A stretch of 64,000 nucleotides of DNA from an uncultured Acetobacteraceae bacterium (lineage in GTDB: Bacteria > Pseudomonadota > Alphaproteobacteria > Acetobacterales > Acetobacteraceae): positions 1-64,000 of the forward strand of contig CAIXEA010000091.1 in assembly GCA_903918315.1 (NCBI GenBank), given 5' to 3'. The first letter of the stretch is position 1. Each line of letters begins with the position of its first letter. Under the pieces are notes generated by a model. The model made no database searches. It was not told where the DNA came from and worked only from the letters and a program-made list of their open reading frames with translations. The translations under genes and the position numbers were made by a program. This document shows positions 23,991 through 33,496 of the stretch, piece after piece.

Positions 23991-24962
23991 TTATCCGCCA
24001 CCGACAAGGCGGCGCATCGCTTCGATGCGGTGCGTGTAGGTGTGGTGGGCCAGGACCCGCCTCTGGCCGGCCAGGCCGATCGCGGTTGCGCGGGCTGGAT
24101 GGGTGCGTAGCTCGGCTTGCAGCGCGTTCAGTTCAGCCGCGTCCCGGTAAACCAGGATCTCGGTGCCGGGATCGAAGCAGCTTTCGATATCTCCCTGTGC
24201 ATCCGCGACCACCGGGGTCGCGGCGATATAGGGGGCGAAATGGCGCTGGTTCAGGCCGTTGATGACATTATGTTCGTGCCGGATGTTCAGCACGCCGCGA
24301 TGGGTGCGGTAGAGCGCGGCGAGTTCCTTGCCGCCGATGCGCCGCGGATCGCGGATGTGGTGGCTCAAACCGGGGGCGTCGCGCCAATCCGGGCCAAACA
24401 GCGCGATCGGATCGGTGATTTCCGCCAGCAAGGCTCGCCGATGGGCCGTGGCGGAGGCGACGAAGGCCAGATGGTCATTCCGGGCCTCCGCGGGGGCCGA
24501 CAAGCCGCCGCGCGTGGCCGCCAAAGGCAGGAACACGGCGGGGGAGGCGAAGCCAAACCGCGTGTGCTGTTCAACCATCCCGGTATCGGTATAGGCAACG
24601 ACATCGAACAGGGATGCCGTCGCCGCCATTTCGGATTTGAACAGATCACCGATCCAGGCAAACATCGGCGGGCGGTTGGGCAAGGCGGCGAGGCGGGTGA
24701 AGATCGCGGGCGGCAGCCAGTGATAGGGGCCGAAGGCAACCAGCAGATCGGGCTTGAAGGACCGGATGCGCCGCTCCATCAGGGTCGCCAACGGCACACC
24801 CAGGCGGGGGGAGAGCAGCCAGGGATCCAGCGTCTTGGTCAGCTTCGACGCGCGATAGGGAAAGACGGAAACCTCATGCCCGGCCAGACGCAGGTCTTCG
24901 GCCGGATCTTCCACCAGCCGCGCGACATTGTTCGTCTTGCCGAACAGGAGGACCCGCATCAC
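23991..24962 (-). CDS. CgeB-like glycosyltransferase
   Basis: 323 residues resembling the CgeB/YkvP group with a GT-B fold. N-terminal half: MRVLLFGKTNNVARLVED, KPDLLVAFGPYHWLPP, PMFAWIGDLF. The C-terminal nucleotide-binding half has the group pattern LYRTHRGVLNIRHEHN, FAPYIAATPVVADAQG and CFDPGTEILVYRDAAEL, like the region where Glyco_trans_1_2 proteins bind the sugar nucleotide. It overlaps the end of the MsbA-like gene (GTGATG start at 24962/24959), so exporter and glycosyltransferase are translationally coupled and may act on one glycolipid. Donor and acceptor are unknown. Confidence 0.75.
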   Translation of the reverse strand: MMRVLLFGKTNNVARLVEDPAEDLRLAGHEVSVFPYRASKLTKTLDPWLLSPRLGVPLATLMERRIRSFKPDLLVAFGPYHWLPPAIFTRLAALPNRPPMFAWIGDLFKSEMAATASLFDVVAYTDTGMVEQHTRFGFASPAVFLPLAATRGGLSAPAEARNDHLAFVASATAHRRALLAEITDPIALFGPDWRDAPGLSHHIRDPRRIGGKELAALYRTHRGVLNIRHEHNVINGLNQRHFAPYIAATPVVADAQGDIESCFDPGTEILVYRDAAELNALQAELRTHPARATAIGLAGQRRVLAHHTYTHRIEAMRRLVGGG

Positions 24963-26704
24963 CCCGCACCCAAAGTCTGGGTGCGAACCAGACGGGCGTA
25001 TAACCCGTCCTGTTCCATCAGCGCGGCGTGGGACCCGACCTCGACCGCCTTGCCGGCGGCCATGGCCACGACGACATCGGCGTCACGCACGGTCGAAAGG
25101 CGATGCGCGATGACGATGGTGGTGCGCCCGGCCCGCAGGCGCGTCAGCGCGTCCTGCACCGCGGCCTCGCTTTCCGCATCGAGCGCGCTGGTGGCCTCGT
25201 CCAATAGCAGCACGCGGGGATCGCGCAGCAGCGCGCGGGCCAGGGCAACGCGCTGGCGTTGCCCGCCGGATAGGCGCTGCCCGCCGGGGCCGACGATGGT
25301 GTCGTAGCCCTTGGGGAGGGCGGCGATGAACCCGGCCGCATGCGCCGCCTCCGCCGCCGCCGCGATCGCGGCGATGTCCGCACCGGGGTGCCCCATGGCG
25401 ATATTGGCGGCCACGGTGTCGTCGAACAGCAGCGCGTCCTGGCCGACATAGGCAATGCTGTCGCGCAGACTGGCCAGCGTCACGCCGCGCACATCTATGC
25501 CATCGATGCGCACCACTCCGGTTGTCGCGTCGTGCAGCCGGGGGATCAGCGCCAAGGCGGTCGATTTGCCGCCGCCGGAGGGGCCGACCAGGGCGATCGT
25601 TTGTCCCGGCAGGGCTTCAAAACTCAGGCCAGCGAGGCCGGTGCGTCCATCCGGATAGACGAAGCCCACGTCATCGAAGACCACATGTCCTTTGCCCGCC
25701 GGCAAAGGCCGGGCGCCGGGATTGTCGAGAATGCGTGGTTCCTCATCCACCACCTGGAACACGCGAACCAGGCCCGCCAGGCCTTCCTGCAAGGCGGTGT
25801 TCAGCGATCCCAACGCGCGCAGGGGGCGCGCCGCCAGCAACAGGGCCCCGACGAAGGCGCTGAAATCGCCCAGCGTGTGGTCGGACACGGTGGCGCGCCA
25901 GGCCTCGAACGCGATCACCCCCGCCACCGCCACCCCGCCCAGGACCTCCAGTACCGGTTCCACCCGCGATCGGCTGCGGGTGATTCCGAGCAGGGTGCGG
26001 TACAAGGATTGGAAGGCGGCGTTGGCGCGGCGGGTTTCCGTGCCCTCCAGCCGGTAGGCGCGGACGGTGCGGGCCTGGGCGAAGCTTTCGTTCAGCAGCG
26101 CCGCCGTTTCACCCATGCGCTCCTGCATGCCGCCAGAGGCGCGACGCACCCGCTTGCCGATGCGCTGAATGGGCACGGCGGCGATGGGGTAGAGGACGGC
26201 GGACAGCAGCGACAGCAGCCAGTCCATGTAGATCATCGAGCCCACCAGCCCGATCACCGTCACGATATCGGCGACGCCGCTGACCGCGCGCGACAGGGCG
26301 CCGCCGATGGCGGTCGCATCGGTGGTGAAGCGGGTCGCGAGCTGGGCCGGGGCCTCGCGTTCGACCCGCGCCAGGTCGGTGCGGGTGAGGTGGGCGAACA
26401 TCCGCTCCTGCAGGTCGCGGATCACCAGCAGCACGAGCTGCTGCGACTGCACGTTCTGGAAATATTGCGTTAGCGCCTTCAGTGACGTGACCAGCACCAC
26501 CAGCGCCGGAATCTGCCAGGCGATGGCGGGATCCTGCTTGGTGAACAGGATGCCGGCGTATTGCAGCACCAGCGGATACAGGGCCGTCGCCGCCGCCATC
26601 GCGGCACTCAGGGTCAGCACCACCGCGAGGCGGGCTTTGTAGTGGGAGACCTGCTCCCGCCAGAGGCGGATGAGCAGAGGACGGGTTGCATTGGCGTCGA
26701 TCAT
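24959..26704 (-). CDS. MsbA-like ABC exporter (fused membrane and ATPase domains)
   Basis: 581 residues: a six-helix ABC membrane domain (1-310) and an ATPase domain with Walker A GPSGGGKST at 374-382, Q-loop AYVGQDALLF, signature LSGGQRQ at 478-484, Walker B VLLLDEATS at 498-506 and switch IAHRLST. Homodimers of this type flip lipid A precursors or glycolipids. MsbA is the best family match, but heterologous lipid or peptide exporters share the layout. Location: 68 bases after an rRNA methyltransferase, overlapping a glycosyltransferase, which supports a lipid-linked glycan as cargo. Confidence 0.85.
   Translation of the reverse strand: MIDANATRPLLIRLWREQVSHYKARLAVVLTLSAAMAAATALYPLVLQYAGILFTKQDPAIAWQIPALVVLVTSLKALTQYFQNVQSQQLVLLVIRDLQERMFAHLTRTDLARVEREAPAQLATRFTTDATAIGGALSRAVSGVADIVTVIGLVGSMIYMDWLLSLLSAVLYPIAAVPIQRIGKRVRRASGGMQERMGETAALLNESFAQARTVRAYRLEGTETRRANAAFQSLYRTLLGITRSRSRVEPVLEVLGGVAVAGVIAFEAWRATVSDHTLGDFSAFVGALLLAARPLRALGSLNTALQEGLAGLVRVFQVVDEEPRILDNPGARPLPAGKGHVVFDDVGFVYPDGRTGLAGLSFEALPGQTIALVGPSGGGKSTALALIPRLHDATTGVVRIDGIDVRGVTLASLRDSIAYVGQDALLFDDTVAANIAMGHPGADIAAIAAAAEAAHAAGFIAALPKGYDTIVGPGGQRLSGGQRQRVALARALLRDPRVLLLDEATSALDAESEAAVQDALTRLRAGRTTIVIAHRLSTVRDADVVVAMAAGKAVEVGSHAALMEQDGLYARLVRTQTLGAG
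24965..24985 (-). promoter_or_regulatory. perfect hairpin at the msbA-like/glycosyltransferase junction
   Basis: CGCACCCA (24965-24972) and TGGGTGCG (24978-24985) form an eight-pair stem with a five-base loop in the last codons of the exporter gene, three bases before the glycosyltransferase start. The only purine-rich sequence that could serve as ribosome site for the next gene lies in this stem, so ribosomes finishing the exporter would open it. Confidence 0.5.
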
Positions 26705-26772
26705 GATAGCCCCGTCATGTGGGGGCTTGAACGCAGGCGCAAGGGGCTATTTGCGCACAGAGGGCGCGCGCG

Positions 26773-27963
26773 TCATGCGAGATGCAGCAACATCGCCTTG
26801 AGATAGGCTGTCTCCGGCAGATGCGGGTGCACGGGGTGGTCCGCGCCGGCCCCGCCGCTCCATAGAATGCGGCCATCCCGGCGGGCGCGGTGCAGCCCGG
26901 CCGCGATGGACGCGGCCCAGGCGTCCGCCGCCGCGTGGTGGCTGCAGGACGCGGTGAACAGAAAACCGCCCGGCGCCACCAGCATCGCCGCCAGCCGCGC
27001 CATCCGTCCATAGGCGCGCAGGCCGGTTTCCGCGTCCTTGCGGGATTTGGCGAAGGCCGGCGGGTCGCAGATCACGATGTCGAACCGTTGCTCCGTGCCC
27101 GCCAGCTGCCCCAACGCGTCGAAGGCATCGTCGCGCCGCAGCTCGATCATCCCGGCAAAGCCGTTTGCCAGAGCGGTGTCGCGGGCCTGCGCCAAAGCCG
27201 GGGCGGAGGAATCGACCAGCGTCACGGCCTCCGCCCCAGCCGCGGCGCAGCGCAGGCCGAAGGCGCCGACATGGGAGCACACGTCCAGCACCCGCGCGCC
27301 TTGCGCCAGCGCCGCCACCCGGTCGCGATTGGCGCGCTGGTCGTAGAACCAGCCGGTCTTTTGGCCGCCTGAGGTATCGACGGTGAAGCGCACGCCGCCT
27401 TCCTCCACCACCGCGATCGCGTCCTCAGCTGTGCCGGACAGGATGCGCACGTCGTCCTTCAACCCCTCCTGCGCGCGGGCGGGTGAGTCATTGCGGGCCA
27501 CGATCGCCCGCAGTGGCAGCAGCGCGCGCAGGGCCGTGGTGATCATCGGCAGCAGGCGATCTATGCCGGCGGTATTGGCCTGGATCACCGCGACATCGCC
27601 GTAGCGATCGATGATCAGACCGGGGAGGCCGTCAGCCTCCGCATGCACCAGGCGGTGATACGGCGTGTCGCAGATTCTCGCGCGCAGCGCCGCGGCGGCT
27701 TCCAGCTTGCGGAACACCCAGGCCTGATCGATGGATACCGCTGGATCGCGATCCAGCAGGCGGGCTGCGATCAGGCTGTGTGGATTGAACATGAAGGTGC
27801 CGAAGCGGGAGCCGTCGTCCATCTCCAGCCGGACGAGGCCGCCTTTGTCCATCTGCCGGTAGTCCGGCTTCATCACGATCTCGTTGCTGAACACCCAGGG
27901 GGAGCCGGCGCGCAGCCGTTTCCCCTGTCCTGGCGCTAGCTTCAACGCGGGGCGTTGGGTCAA
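26773..27963 (-). CDS. RlmI-like 23S rRNA methyltransferase with PUA domain
   Basis: 396 residues. The N-terminal PUA domain (LKLAPGQGKRLRAGSPWVFS at 7-26) binds RNA, then the RlmI/YwbD-type segment QKTGWFYDQRANRD (201-214) leads into the SAM-binding motif VLDVCSHVGAFG (225-236) and the catalytic-site motif ICDPPAFAKS (298-307). E. coli RlmI makes m5C1962 in 23S rRNA; the same specificity is likely but not provable here. The start overlaps the stop of the acetolactate-synthase-like gene by four bases. Confidence 0.88.
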   Translation of the reverse strand: MTQRPALKLAPGQGKRLRAGSPWVFSNEIVMKPDYRQMDKGGLVRLEMDDGSRFGTFMFNPHSLIAARLLDRDPAVSIDQAWVFRKLEAAAALRARICDTPYHRLVHAEADGLPGLIIDRYGDVAVIQANTAGIDRLLPMITTALRALLPLRAIVARNDSPARAQEGLKDDVRILSGTAEDAIAVVEEGGVRFTVDTSGGQKTGWFYDQRANRDRVAALAQGARVLDVCSHVGAFGLRCAAAGAEAVTLVDSSAPALAQARDTALANGFAGMIELRRDDAFDALGQLAGTEQRFDIVICDPPAFAKSRKDAETGLRAYGRMARLAAMLVAPGGFLFTASCSHHAAADAWAASIAAGLHRARRDGRILWSGGAGADHPVHPHLPETAYLKAMLLHLA

Positions 27964-29672
27964 AACGGCTCCGGATAGTGGCCGGCCCAGACGCTGATCG
28001 GGGGCTTGGCGTCGGGGTCCGTCACGATGTCCAGCAGCGCCGGCTTGCCGGAAGTGAAGGCGGCGTCCAGCGCCGCGCCCACATCCTCGCCCCTGGTGAC
28101 CCGGATGCCATTGACCCCGCAGGCGCGGGCGATGGCGGCGTGATCGACCTCGGTGAAGTCCACGGCGGAGGTGTGTTCGCCGAAGATCACATCCTCCGCA
28201 TGCTTCTGGTATCCCAAAATCCCGTTGTTCAGCACCATCACCGTGATCGGCAGCTGTAGCCGGCGGAGCGTTTCCAGCTCTGCCCAGCTATGGGCGAAGC
28301 CGCCGTCGCCGCACAGGCAGACCACGCGGGACTGCGGCGCGGCATATTGGGCGCCGATGGCCATCGGCAGGCCCCAGCCAAGGCCGGCGATGCCGCGCGG
28401 GGTCAGAAAGCGCTGCCCGGCCCGGCGAGAGGCCAGTCCCCCCACGATCCAGATCGAGGAATAGGACGCATCCGCCACGGCGATATCGGTGGGGCGCAGC
28501 CGCTGATCGAGTTCGGCCATCACCCGTTCCGGGCGCACCGGGCCGCCGTCGCGGGCGCGGACATCGGCGACCAGGGCCTGCCATATTTCCACCGCGGCAC
28601 CGATTTCGGCCTCAACCGCCGGGCGGGCGGCGGCCCGGGCACTCAGGTCGCGGCGCAGCATCGCATCCTTCAGCGCAGCCAGGGTCAGGCGGGCGTCGCC
28701 CACCAGCCGGTGGGATTCATAGTTGCGTCCCACCTCCATCGGGTCAGCGTCGAGATGGATGAAGGTGGTGCCCGGGGGGAACAGCTTCCAGCTATCGGTG
28801 CCGTTCTGGTTGGTGCGGTTGCCGACAAGCAGGACCACGTCGGCGCGGTTGATCATGGGCCGCATGCCGAAGCTGCGCGCGCCCCTGCCCATCACATAGC
28901 CGATCACGCCGAGGGTCAGCGGGTGCCCCTCATCCACCGTGCCCTTGCCCATGGTGGTCGTTGCGACCGGCAGGTGCGCTTCCTGCTGCAAGGCGGCCAG
29001 TTCAGCGCAGGCGCCCGACAGGTGCACGCCGCCGCCGGCCACGATCAGCGGGGCCTTGGCGTTAGCCAGAAGGTCCGCGGCCCGTTCGATTGCCGCCGGG
29101 TCCGCCGTCATGCGGTCGAGCGGGTAGAAGCCCAGCCGCGCCTGTCGGGGGGAGGGGGGCGGTGCGTCCTCGATCAGCAGATCCGCCGGCACCAGGATCA
29201 CCGCCGGGCCAGGCCGCCCCGACCCGGCCGCGGTGAAGGCCATATCCACATAATCCTCCAGCCGATCGGCTCGGTCGATGCGGCGAACCCATTTGGCGAC
29301 GGGGGCGAACATGTTCAGGTGATCCATTTCCTGGAACGCGTTCTTATCCGTTGTCGCACGGGTGACTTCCTGCACCAGCGCGACGATGGGGATGGAGGCC
29401 TTCAGCGCCTCGGCCAGCGGGGCGACCAGCAGGGTGGCGGCCGGGCCGTTCTGGGCCGTGACGACGCCGACCTTGCCGGAGATACGGGCATAGCCGTCGG
29501 CCATGGCGCCGCCGGCATTTTCCTGGCGGTAGGCGGCCTGCGTGATGCCGACATGCGGGGCGGCGAGGTGGAAGGCGCTCGGCAGGCTTTGGCCGAAGGT
29601 CACGGTGACCCCGTGTCGGGCGAAGGCCTCCGCGAGGCGGAAGGCGACGTTGGTGTTGGTGGGCTTGGGCAT
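27960..29672 (-). CDS. thiamine diphosphate enzyme of the acetolactate synthase family
   Basis: 570 residues with the three-domain layout: PYR domain containing the catalytic Glu51 (RQENAGGAM), a central domain (PLIVAGGGVHLSGA; FIHLDADPMEVGRN), and the PP domain with the GDG...NN metal/ThDP motif (LCGDGGFAHSW ... VMVLNNGILGY). The family includes acetolactate synthase, glyoxylate carboligase, oxalyl-CoA decarboxylase and sulfoacetaldehyde acetyltransferase. No regulatory ilvH subunit is beside it, so it is probably not the main biosynthetic IlvB. It is the first gene of a minus-strand run that continues with the rRNA methyltransferase. Confidence 0.85.
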   Translation of the reverse strand: MPKPTNTNVAFRLAEAFARHGVTVTFGQSLPSAFHLAAPHVGITQAAYRQENAGGAMADGYARISGKVGVVTAQNGPAATLLVAPLAEALKASIPIVALVQEVTRATTDKNAFQEMDHLNMFAPVAKWVRRIDRADRLEDYVDMAFTAAGSGRPGPAVILVPADLLIEDAPPPSPRQARLGFYPLDRMTADPAAIERAADLLANAKAPLIVAGGGVHLSGACAELAALQQEAHLPVATTTMGKGTVDEGHPLTLGVIGYVMGRGARSFGMRPMINRADVVLLVGNRTNQNGTDSWKLFPPGTTFIHLDADPMEVGRNYESHRLVGDARLTLAALKDAMLRRDLSARAAARPAVEAEIGAAVEIWQALVADVRARDGGPVRPERVMAELDQRLRPTDIAVADASYSSIWIVGGLASRRAGQRFLTPRGIAGLGWGLPMAIGAQYAAPQSRVVCLCGDGGFAHSWAELETLRRLQLPITVMVLNNGILGYQKHAEDVIFGEHTSAVDFTEVDHAAIARACGVNGIRVTRGEDVGAALDAAFTSGKPALLDIVTDPDAKPPISVWAGHYPEPF

Positions 29673-29760
29673 GGCGGTCTCTCCTTGCGGATGAGTCTAC
29701 GCCGGTTGTGGATGGGGGGCTATTGGGCGCCAACCATAGGGCGGTCGCCTGATCCGCCGG

Positions 29761-32367
29761 TCACGCGGGAACCCCGGCCCGCCTGGCTTCCATCCATCCC
29801 TCGAACGCCTCGGTCAGGCGAGACAGCTCCGCCGGACCGACCACGCCACCCTGTCTGACATGGGGTTCCAGATCGCGGGCGACGGAGGCCAGCGAGGCCG
29901 CGCCGACGCTGTCCGCGGCCCCTTTGAGCGCATGCAGTTCCACGACCGCCTCCGATGGGGTAGCCGTAAGGGAGGGCAGACGCCGAAGGCGCTCGCGCGT
30001 TTCTTCCTCGAACATCGCGCACAGGCCGGCCAGCCGGTCGTTGCCCAGGACTTCGCGCAGCATGGCGAACGCCTCGGTATCGAGGGAGGCATGAACCGCG
30101 GCGCGGATGCCGCCGGATTCGAGAGCCGCCGCGCGCCCGGCCAGGCTATCCACCAAAGCCGTCAGAATGGCGGTACGCGAGACGGGCTTGGCAAGAAAGC
30201 GGCTCATGCCCGCGTCACGGCAGGCTTTCATATCATCCGGAAACGCATTCGCGGTCAGCGCGATGATGGGAACTCTGGCCAGCCAGCCACCCATGGTCCG
30301 CATGCGCCGTGTCGCGGTCAGACCGTCCATTTCCGGCATCCGCATGTCCATGAAGATCACGTCGTACCGATCATCCGACACGGCCCGCAAGGCCTCAAGC
30401 CCGTCGGAAGCGAGGTCGATCCGCAAATCGAAGCCCCGCAGTAACTCCATCCCGACGAATTGGTTGACCGGATTGTCTTCCACGAACAGGACGCGCACCG
30501 GGCGCCCGATCGCGTCAATGGCGGCATTCAGCGCCTGAGCGGCGTCGGTTGCGGTGGGGGCGGGCTCCGGCACCACGGTGCCCAAAGGGAGCGAGAGACG
30601 AATGCTGAATTTTGTTCCAGACCCTTCGGTGGAGGAAACGCCGATCATCCCCCCCATCTGGTCGATCAGCCGCTTGCTGATCGCCAGGCCCAGTCCGGAC
30701 CCGCCAAACCGCCGGGTGATGGACTCGTCGGCCTGCGCGAATTCGGTGAACAGCCGGGCGATACGATCGGGGGCGATCCCGATGCCGCTGTCTTCGACCT
30801 GCCATTCGAGCGTGGTTGTCTGATCACCCGTCCTCACGCAGGCCAGCCGGATGTCGATGGCACCGGAGGTCGTGAATTTCACCGCATTGGACACGATGTT
30901 ACTGAGGACCTGCCGGATACGCCCGGGATCCCCCTCCGCCGCGGCGGGGACGCCGGGGTCGATGATCACGTGAAAATCGAGCCCCTTGGCAAGGGCCGGG
31001 GTGCGAAAAATATCGGCTACATCCTCCGTGATCGCGGCCGGGGAGAAGGGGCGCGCCTCAAAGGTCATCCGTCCAGCTTCGAGTTTGGAAAAATCCAGGA
31101 TGTCGTTGAGGATTCGCAGCAGGCCATTGCCTGAATCCCTGATCGTTTCAACGATCCGGCGATGCGGCGTGCTCAGGGAGCCATTGAGCAAAGCCCCGGC
31201 CAGCCCCAGAACCGCGTTCATCGGGGTCCGGATTTCATGGCTCATCATGGCCAGAAAGCGTGATTTGGCGTTGTTGGCGTCGTCAGCGGCCCGCTCTCGG
31301 GCCCGGGCCAAACTGGCCTCCGCCACGGCGCGCGCTTTTTCCAGTTCCGTTCGTTCGGTGCGCGCGCCCACCAGTGCATCCTGCTGGCGGAGCCAATGGG
31401 TCAGCATCGCGGCCGCGAGGACGATCGACAGCGCACAGCCGCCGGTGACGACCCCAACCAGCCAGACCATGTGCCACCAGTCGCGCAGCACCATTTCTTC
31501 GATCTGCGTGACGAGGACCACGAGTGGGAAGCCGGACAGGCGATGCGCGGCTTTGATTCGCATTCTCGAGTCACTGACCCCGGCTTCCCGCAGGACGCCC
31601 GATGGCGCGTCGCGCGCGGCCCGCCATCCCCCCAGATCGAAGCGCTGCCCGATCACCTGGCGATCGGGGTACCGTGCCAGCATGACCCCATCGTCGCGCC
31701 ACAAGGTGATGGCGCTGCCCGGCGCCAGGGACACCGCGCGGTACAGGTCCTGGAAGTAGCGCAGTTCGAGCGCGCCCAGCAGCACGCCCATGAAACGCCC
31801 ATCCCGTCCCTGGATCTTCCGGGCAAGGTACACCGTCCATGTTCCCGTCCCTCGATTTTGAACGGGCGCGCTGATAAAGGATGTCAGCCTGGGATCGTCC
31901 CGCAAGGCCTTGAAATAATCCCGGTCCGATACATCGATGGCGGGCGTCGGCCAGAACCGGGAGAAGTTAACAACCTTGCCGTCCGCCCCGACGATGGACA
32001 AAGCATCCAGGAACGGCAAACCGGCGAGCTTGTCGCGCAGCATCAGGTAAACGCCGCGGTCGACCATTTTTTGCCGCAGTCCGTCGGCATCGTCGATCCC
32101 CTCGGCGGTCACGGTTTCCGCCACGCTGGTCAGCAGGAGATCGACGCTTTGCAGCGTGCGCTCACACTGTTCCGATAATGTCAGGGCCACGGTGCTGATT
32201 GTCCCTTCCGCGTTGCGCAAAGCGCTTTCACGCAGGTTCAGCAGGACCGCGACATCGGCGCCAGCCAGTAACAGGACAATCACCAGCGCGCCGGCATGCA
32301 GCAGCCATAATGGCCGGCGTGCTGACTTGGTGGTCGTCTGAGCGTGATCCTGACTAATCGACATCAT
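29761..32367 (-). CDS. hybrid sensor kinase: dCache, HisKA, HATPase, REC, Hpt
   Basis: 868 residues from ATG 32367; an in-frame GTG at 32430 and ATG at 32400 would add up to 21. Order: membrane helix at 20-43, periplasmic double-Cache sensor (about 50-295, with TPAIDVSDRDYF and YLARKIQGRDG), second helix at 300-323, coiled coil, HisKA with phospho-His377 (MMSHEIRTP), HATPase (NAVKFT, DSGIGIAPD, FGGSGLGLA), a receiver with phospho-Asp at about 675 (FMDMRMPEMDG), and a C-terminal Hpt domain with His at about 813 (ELHALKGAADSVGA). It is therefore a complete phosphorelay inside one protein, and the final response regulator is not adjacent. Confidence 0.9.
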   Translation of the reverse strand: MMSISQDHAQTTTKSARRPLWLLHAGALVIVLLLAGADVAVLLNLRESALRNAEGTISTVALTLSEQCERTLQSVDLLLTSVAETVTAEGIDDADGLRQKMVDRGVYLMLRDKLAGLPFLDALSIVGADGKVVNFSRFWPTPAIDVSDRDYFKALRDDPRLTSFISAPVQNRGTGTWTVYLARKIQGRDGRFMGVLLGALELRYFQDLYRAVSLAPGSAITLWRDDGVMLARYPDRQVIGQRFDLGGWRAARDAPSGVLREAGVSDSRMRIKAAHRLSGFPLVVLVTQIEEMVLRDWWHMVWLVGVVTGGCALSIVLAAAMLTHWLRQQDALVGARTERTELEKARAVAEASLARARERAADDANNAKSRFLAMMSHEIRTPMNAVLGLAGALLNGSLSTPHRRIVETIRDSGNGLLRILNDILDFSKLEAGRMTFEARPFSPAAITEDVADIFRTPALAKGLDFHVIIDPGVPAAAEGDPGRIRQVLSNIVSNAVKFTTSGAIDIRLACVRTGDQTTTLEWQVEDSGIGIAPDRIARLFTEFAQADESITRRFGGSGLGLAISKRLIDQMGGMIGVSSTEGSGTKFSIRLSLPLGTVVPEPAPTATDAAQALNAAIDAIGRPVRVLFVEDNPVNQFVGMELLRGFDLRIDLASDGLEALRAVSDDRYDVIFMDMRMPEMDGLTATRRMRTMGGWLARVPIIALTANAFPDDMKACRDAGMSRFLAKPVSRTAILTALVDSLAGRAAALESGGIRAAVHASLDTEAFAMLREVLGNDRLAGLCAMFEEETRERLRRLPSLTATPSEAVVELHALKGAADSVGAASLASVARDLEPHVRQGGVVGPAELSRLTEAFEGWMEARRAGVPA

Positions 32368-32609
32368 CCCGAAGCTGTACCCCCGGGTCCTCGGGGGCAT
32401 GTCCTGACTGAGCGCAGCAGGGCCTATCACGGCATGGCCGCTCGTATCGCACGCAATCGTGTTCTATCGGCCGGGCAGCCTGAGCATGTCCGGCCAGACA
32501 GGATAAAACAGCTCAGGCGTAAGTGTCGCAATACAATTTGTTACAAAACTCTTAATTTTTGAGCAATCGGACTGGATGACTATTGAAGTCATCGGCTTTT
32601 GTTGAGGCC

Positions 32610-33485
32610 TCATGCGCCCCGGCCAGCGCCCGGCCGCGACAAAAATGCCCGTATCGCCTCGATTTGCGCGCCGTCCATAAGCGTCGGCGCATGCCCGGCG
32701 TGGGGGATGGTCAGCACCTCGGCCCCTGAAGCGGCCATGCGCGACAGGGTGTCCGGCATCAGGACATCACTATTGGCCCCCCGGATCGCCAGGACCGGCG
32801 CGGTGATTCGGGGCCAGAGCGGCCAAAGATCCACTGGCTGGACGGAGTGTGCCCGCAATGGCGCGACGATGGCGGGGTCATGGTGCAGGGCCCATGACCC
32901 ATCAGGGCCGGGGCGCGCCGAAACCCGCGCCAGATGCGCCCATTGCGCATCCGTGAGCGGCCCGAAGGCGGCATGAATCCGCCGCAGGTGGCACTCGATC
33001 GCGTCCAGGCTCGAAAAACGATTGACCGATTGCCTGCCGTCCGTGGCGATCATATCAGCGCGGATACGATTCAGCGCCGAGGCCGATATGAAGGGCCCCA
33101 CATCGTTCAGCACCAGCGTCCGGATTGGGTTTCCCGGCATGGCGGCGATCACCATCCCACAGACGCCGCCCAGCGAGGTGCCAACCCAGGCCACCTTGCG
33201 GTCGATCACCGTGAGCAGATGTGCCAGAGCCGTGACGTAATGCTGAGCCTGATACAGCATTGGATCAGGCAGCCAGTCGGATGCGCCACGGCCCGGCAGA
33301 TCCGGGCAAATCACCCGGAACCGGTCCGCCAAGGCCCCCGCCATGGTATCGAAATCCCGCCCGTTGCGGGTCAGACCGTGCACGCACAGCACCACCGGCG
33401 CATCCGGATCTCCCCAGGCCACATACGCCATACGCGCGAATGAAGCCCCGAGGAGATACCGGACCGCGTGGTGCGTGGGCGGCAC
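32610..33485 (-). CDS. alpha/beta hydrolase
   Basis: 291 residues of the alpha/beta-hydrolase fold. Oxyanion segment CVHGLTRNGRDF (34-45), nucleophile Ser104 in VGTSLGG, and the final histidine in IPHAGHAPTL; an Asp in LAIRGANSDVL completes the triad region. GTG 33485 gives an N-terminus without a signal peptide. It follows the CoA-transferase gene by 11 bases on the same strand, so the pair probably handles one acid or ester. Esterase, lactonase or C-C hydrolase activity cannot be separated from sequence. Confidence 0.82.
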   Translation of the reverse strand: MPPTHHAVRYLLGASFARMAYVAWGDPDAPVVLCVHGLTRNGRDFDTMAGALADRFRVICPDLPGRGASDWLPDPMLYQAQHYVTALAHLLTVIDRKVAWVGTSLGGVCGMVIAAMPGNPIRTLVLNDVGPFISASALNRIRADMIATDGRQSVNRFSSLDAIECHLRRIHAAFGPLTDAQWAHLARVSARPGPDGSWALHHDPAIVAPLRAHSVQPVDLWPLWPRITAPVLAIRGANSDVLMPDTLSRMAASGAEVLTIPHAGHAPTLMDGAQIEAIRAFLSRPGAGRGA

Positions 33486-33496
33486 AAGCCGCTCGG

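Noticed and set aside
24117-25307. A 396-codon frame on the plus strand across the glycosyltransferase and exporter genes
   Set aside because: Antisense to two genes that overlap properly and carry catalytic motifs.
28290-29858. A 522-codon frame on the plus strand opposite the acetolactate synthase-like gene
   Set aside because: Low-complexity antisense composition, and the opposite strand encodes an intact ThDP enzyme with all motifs.
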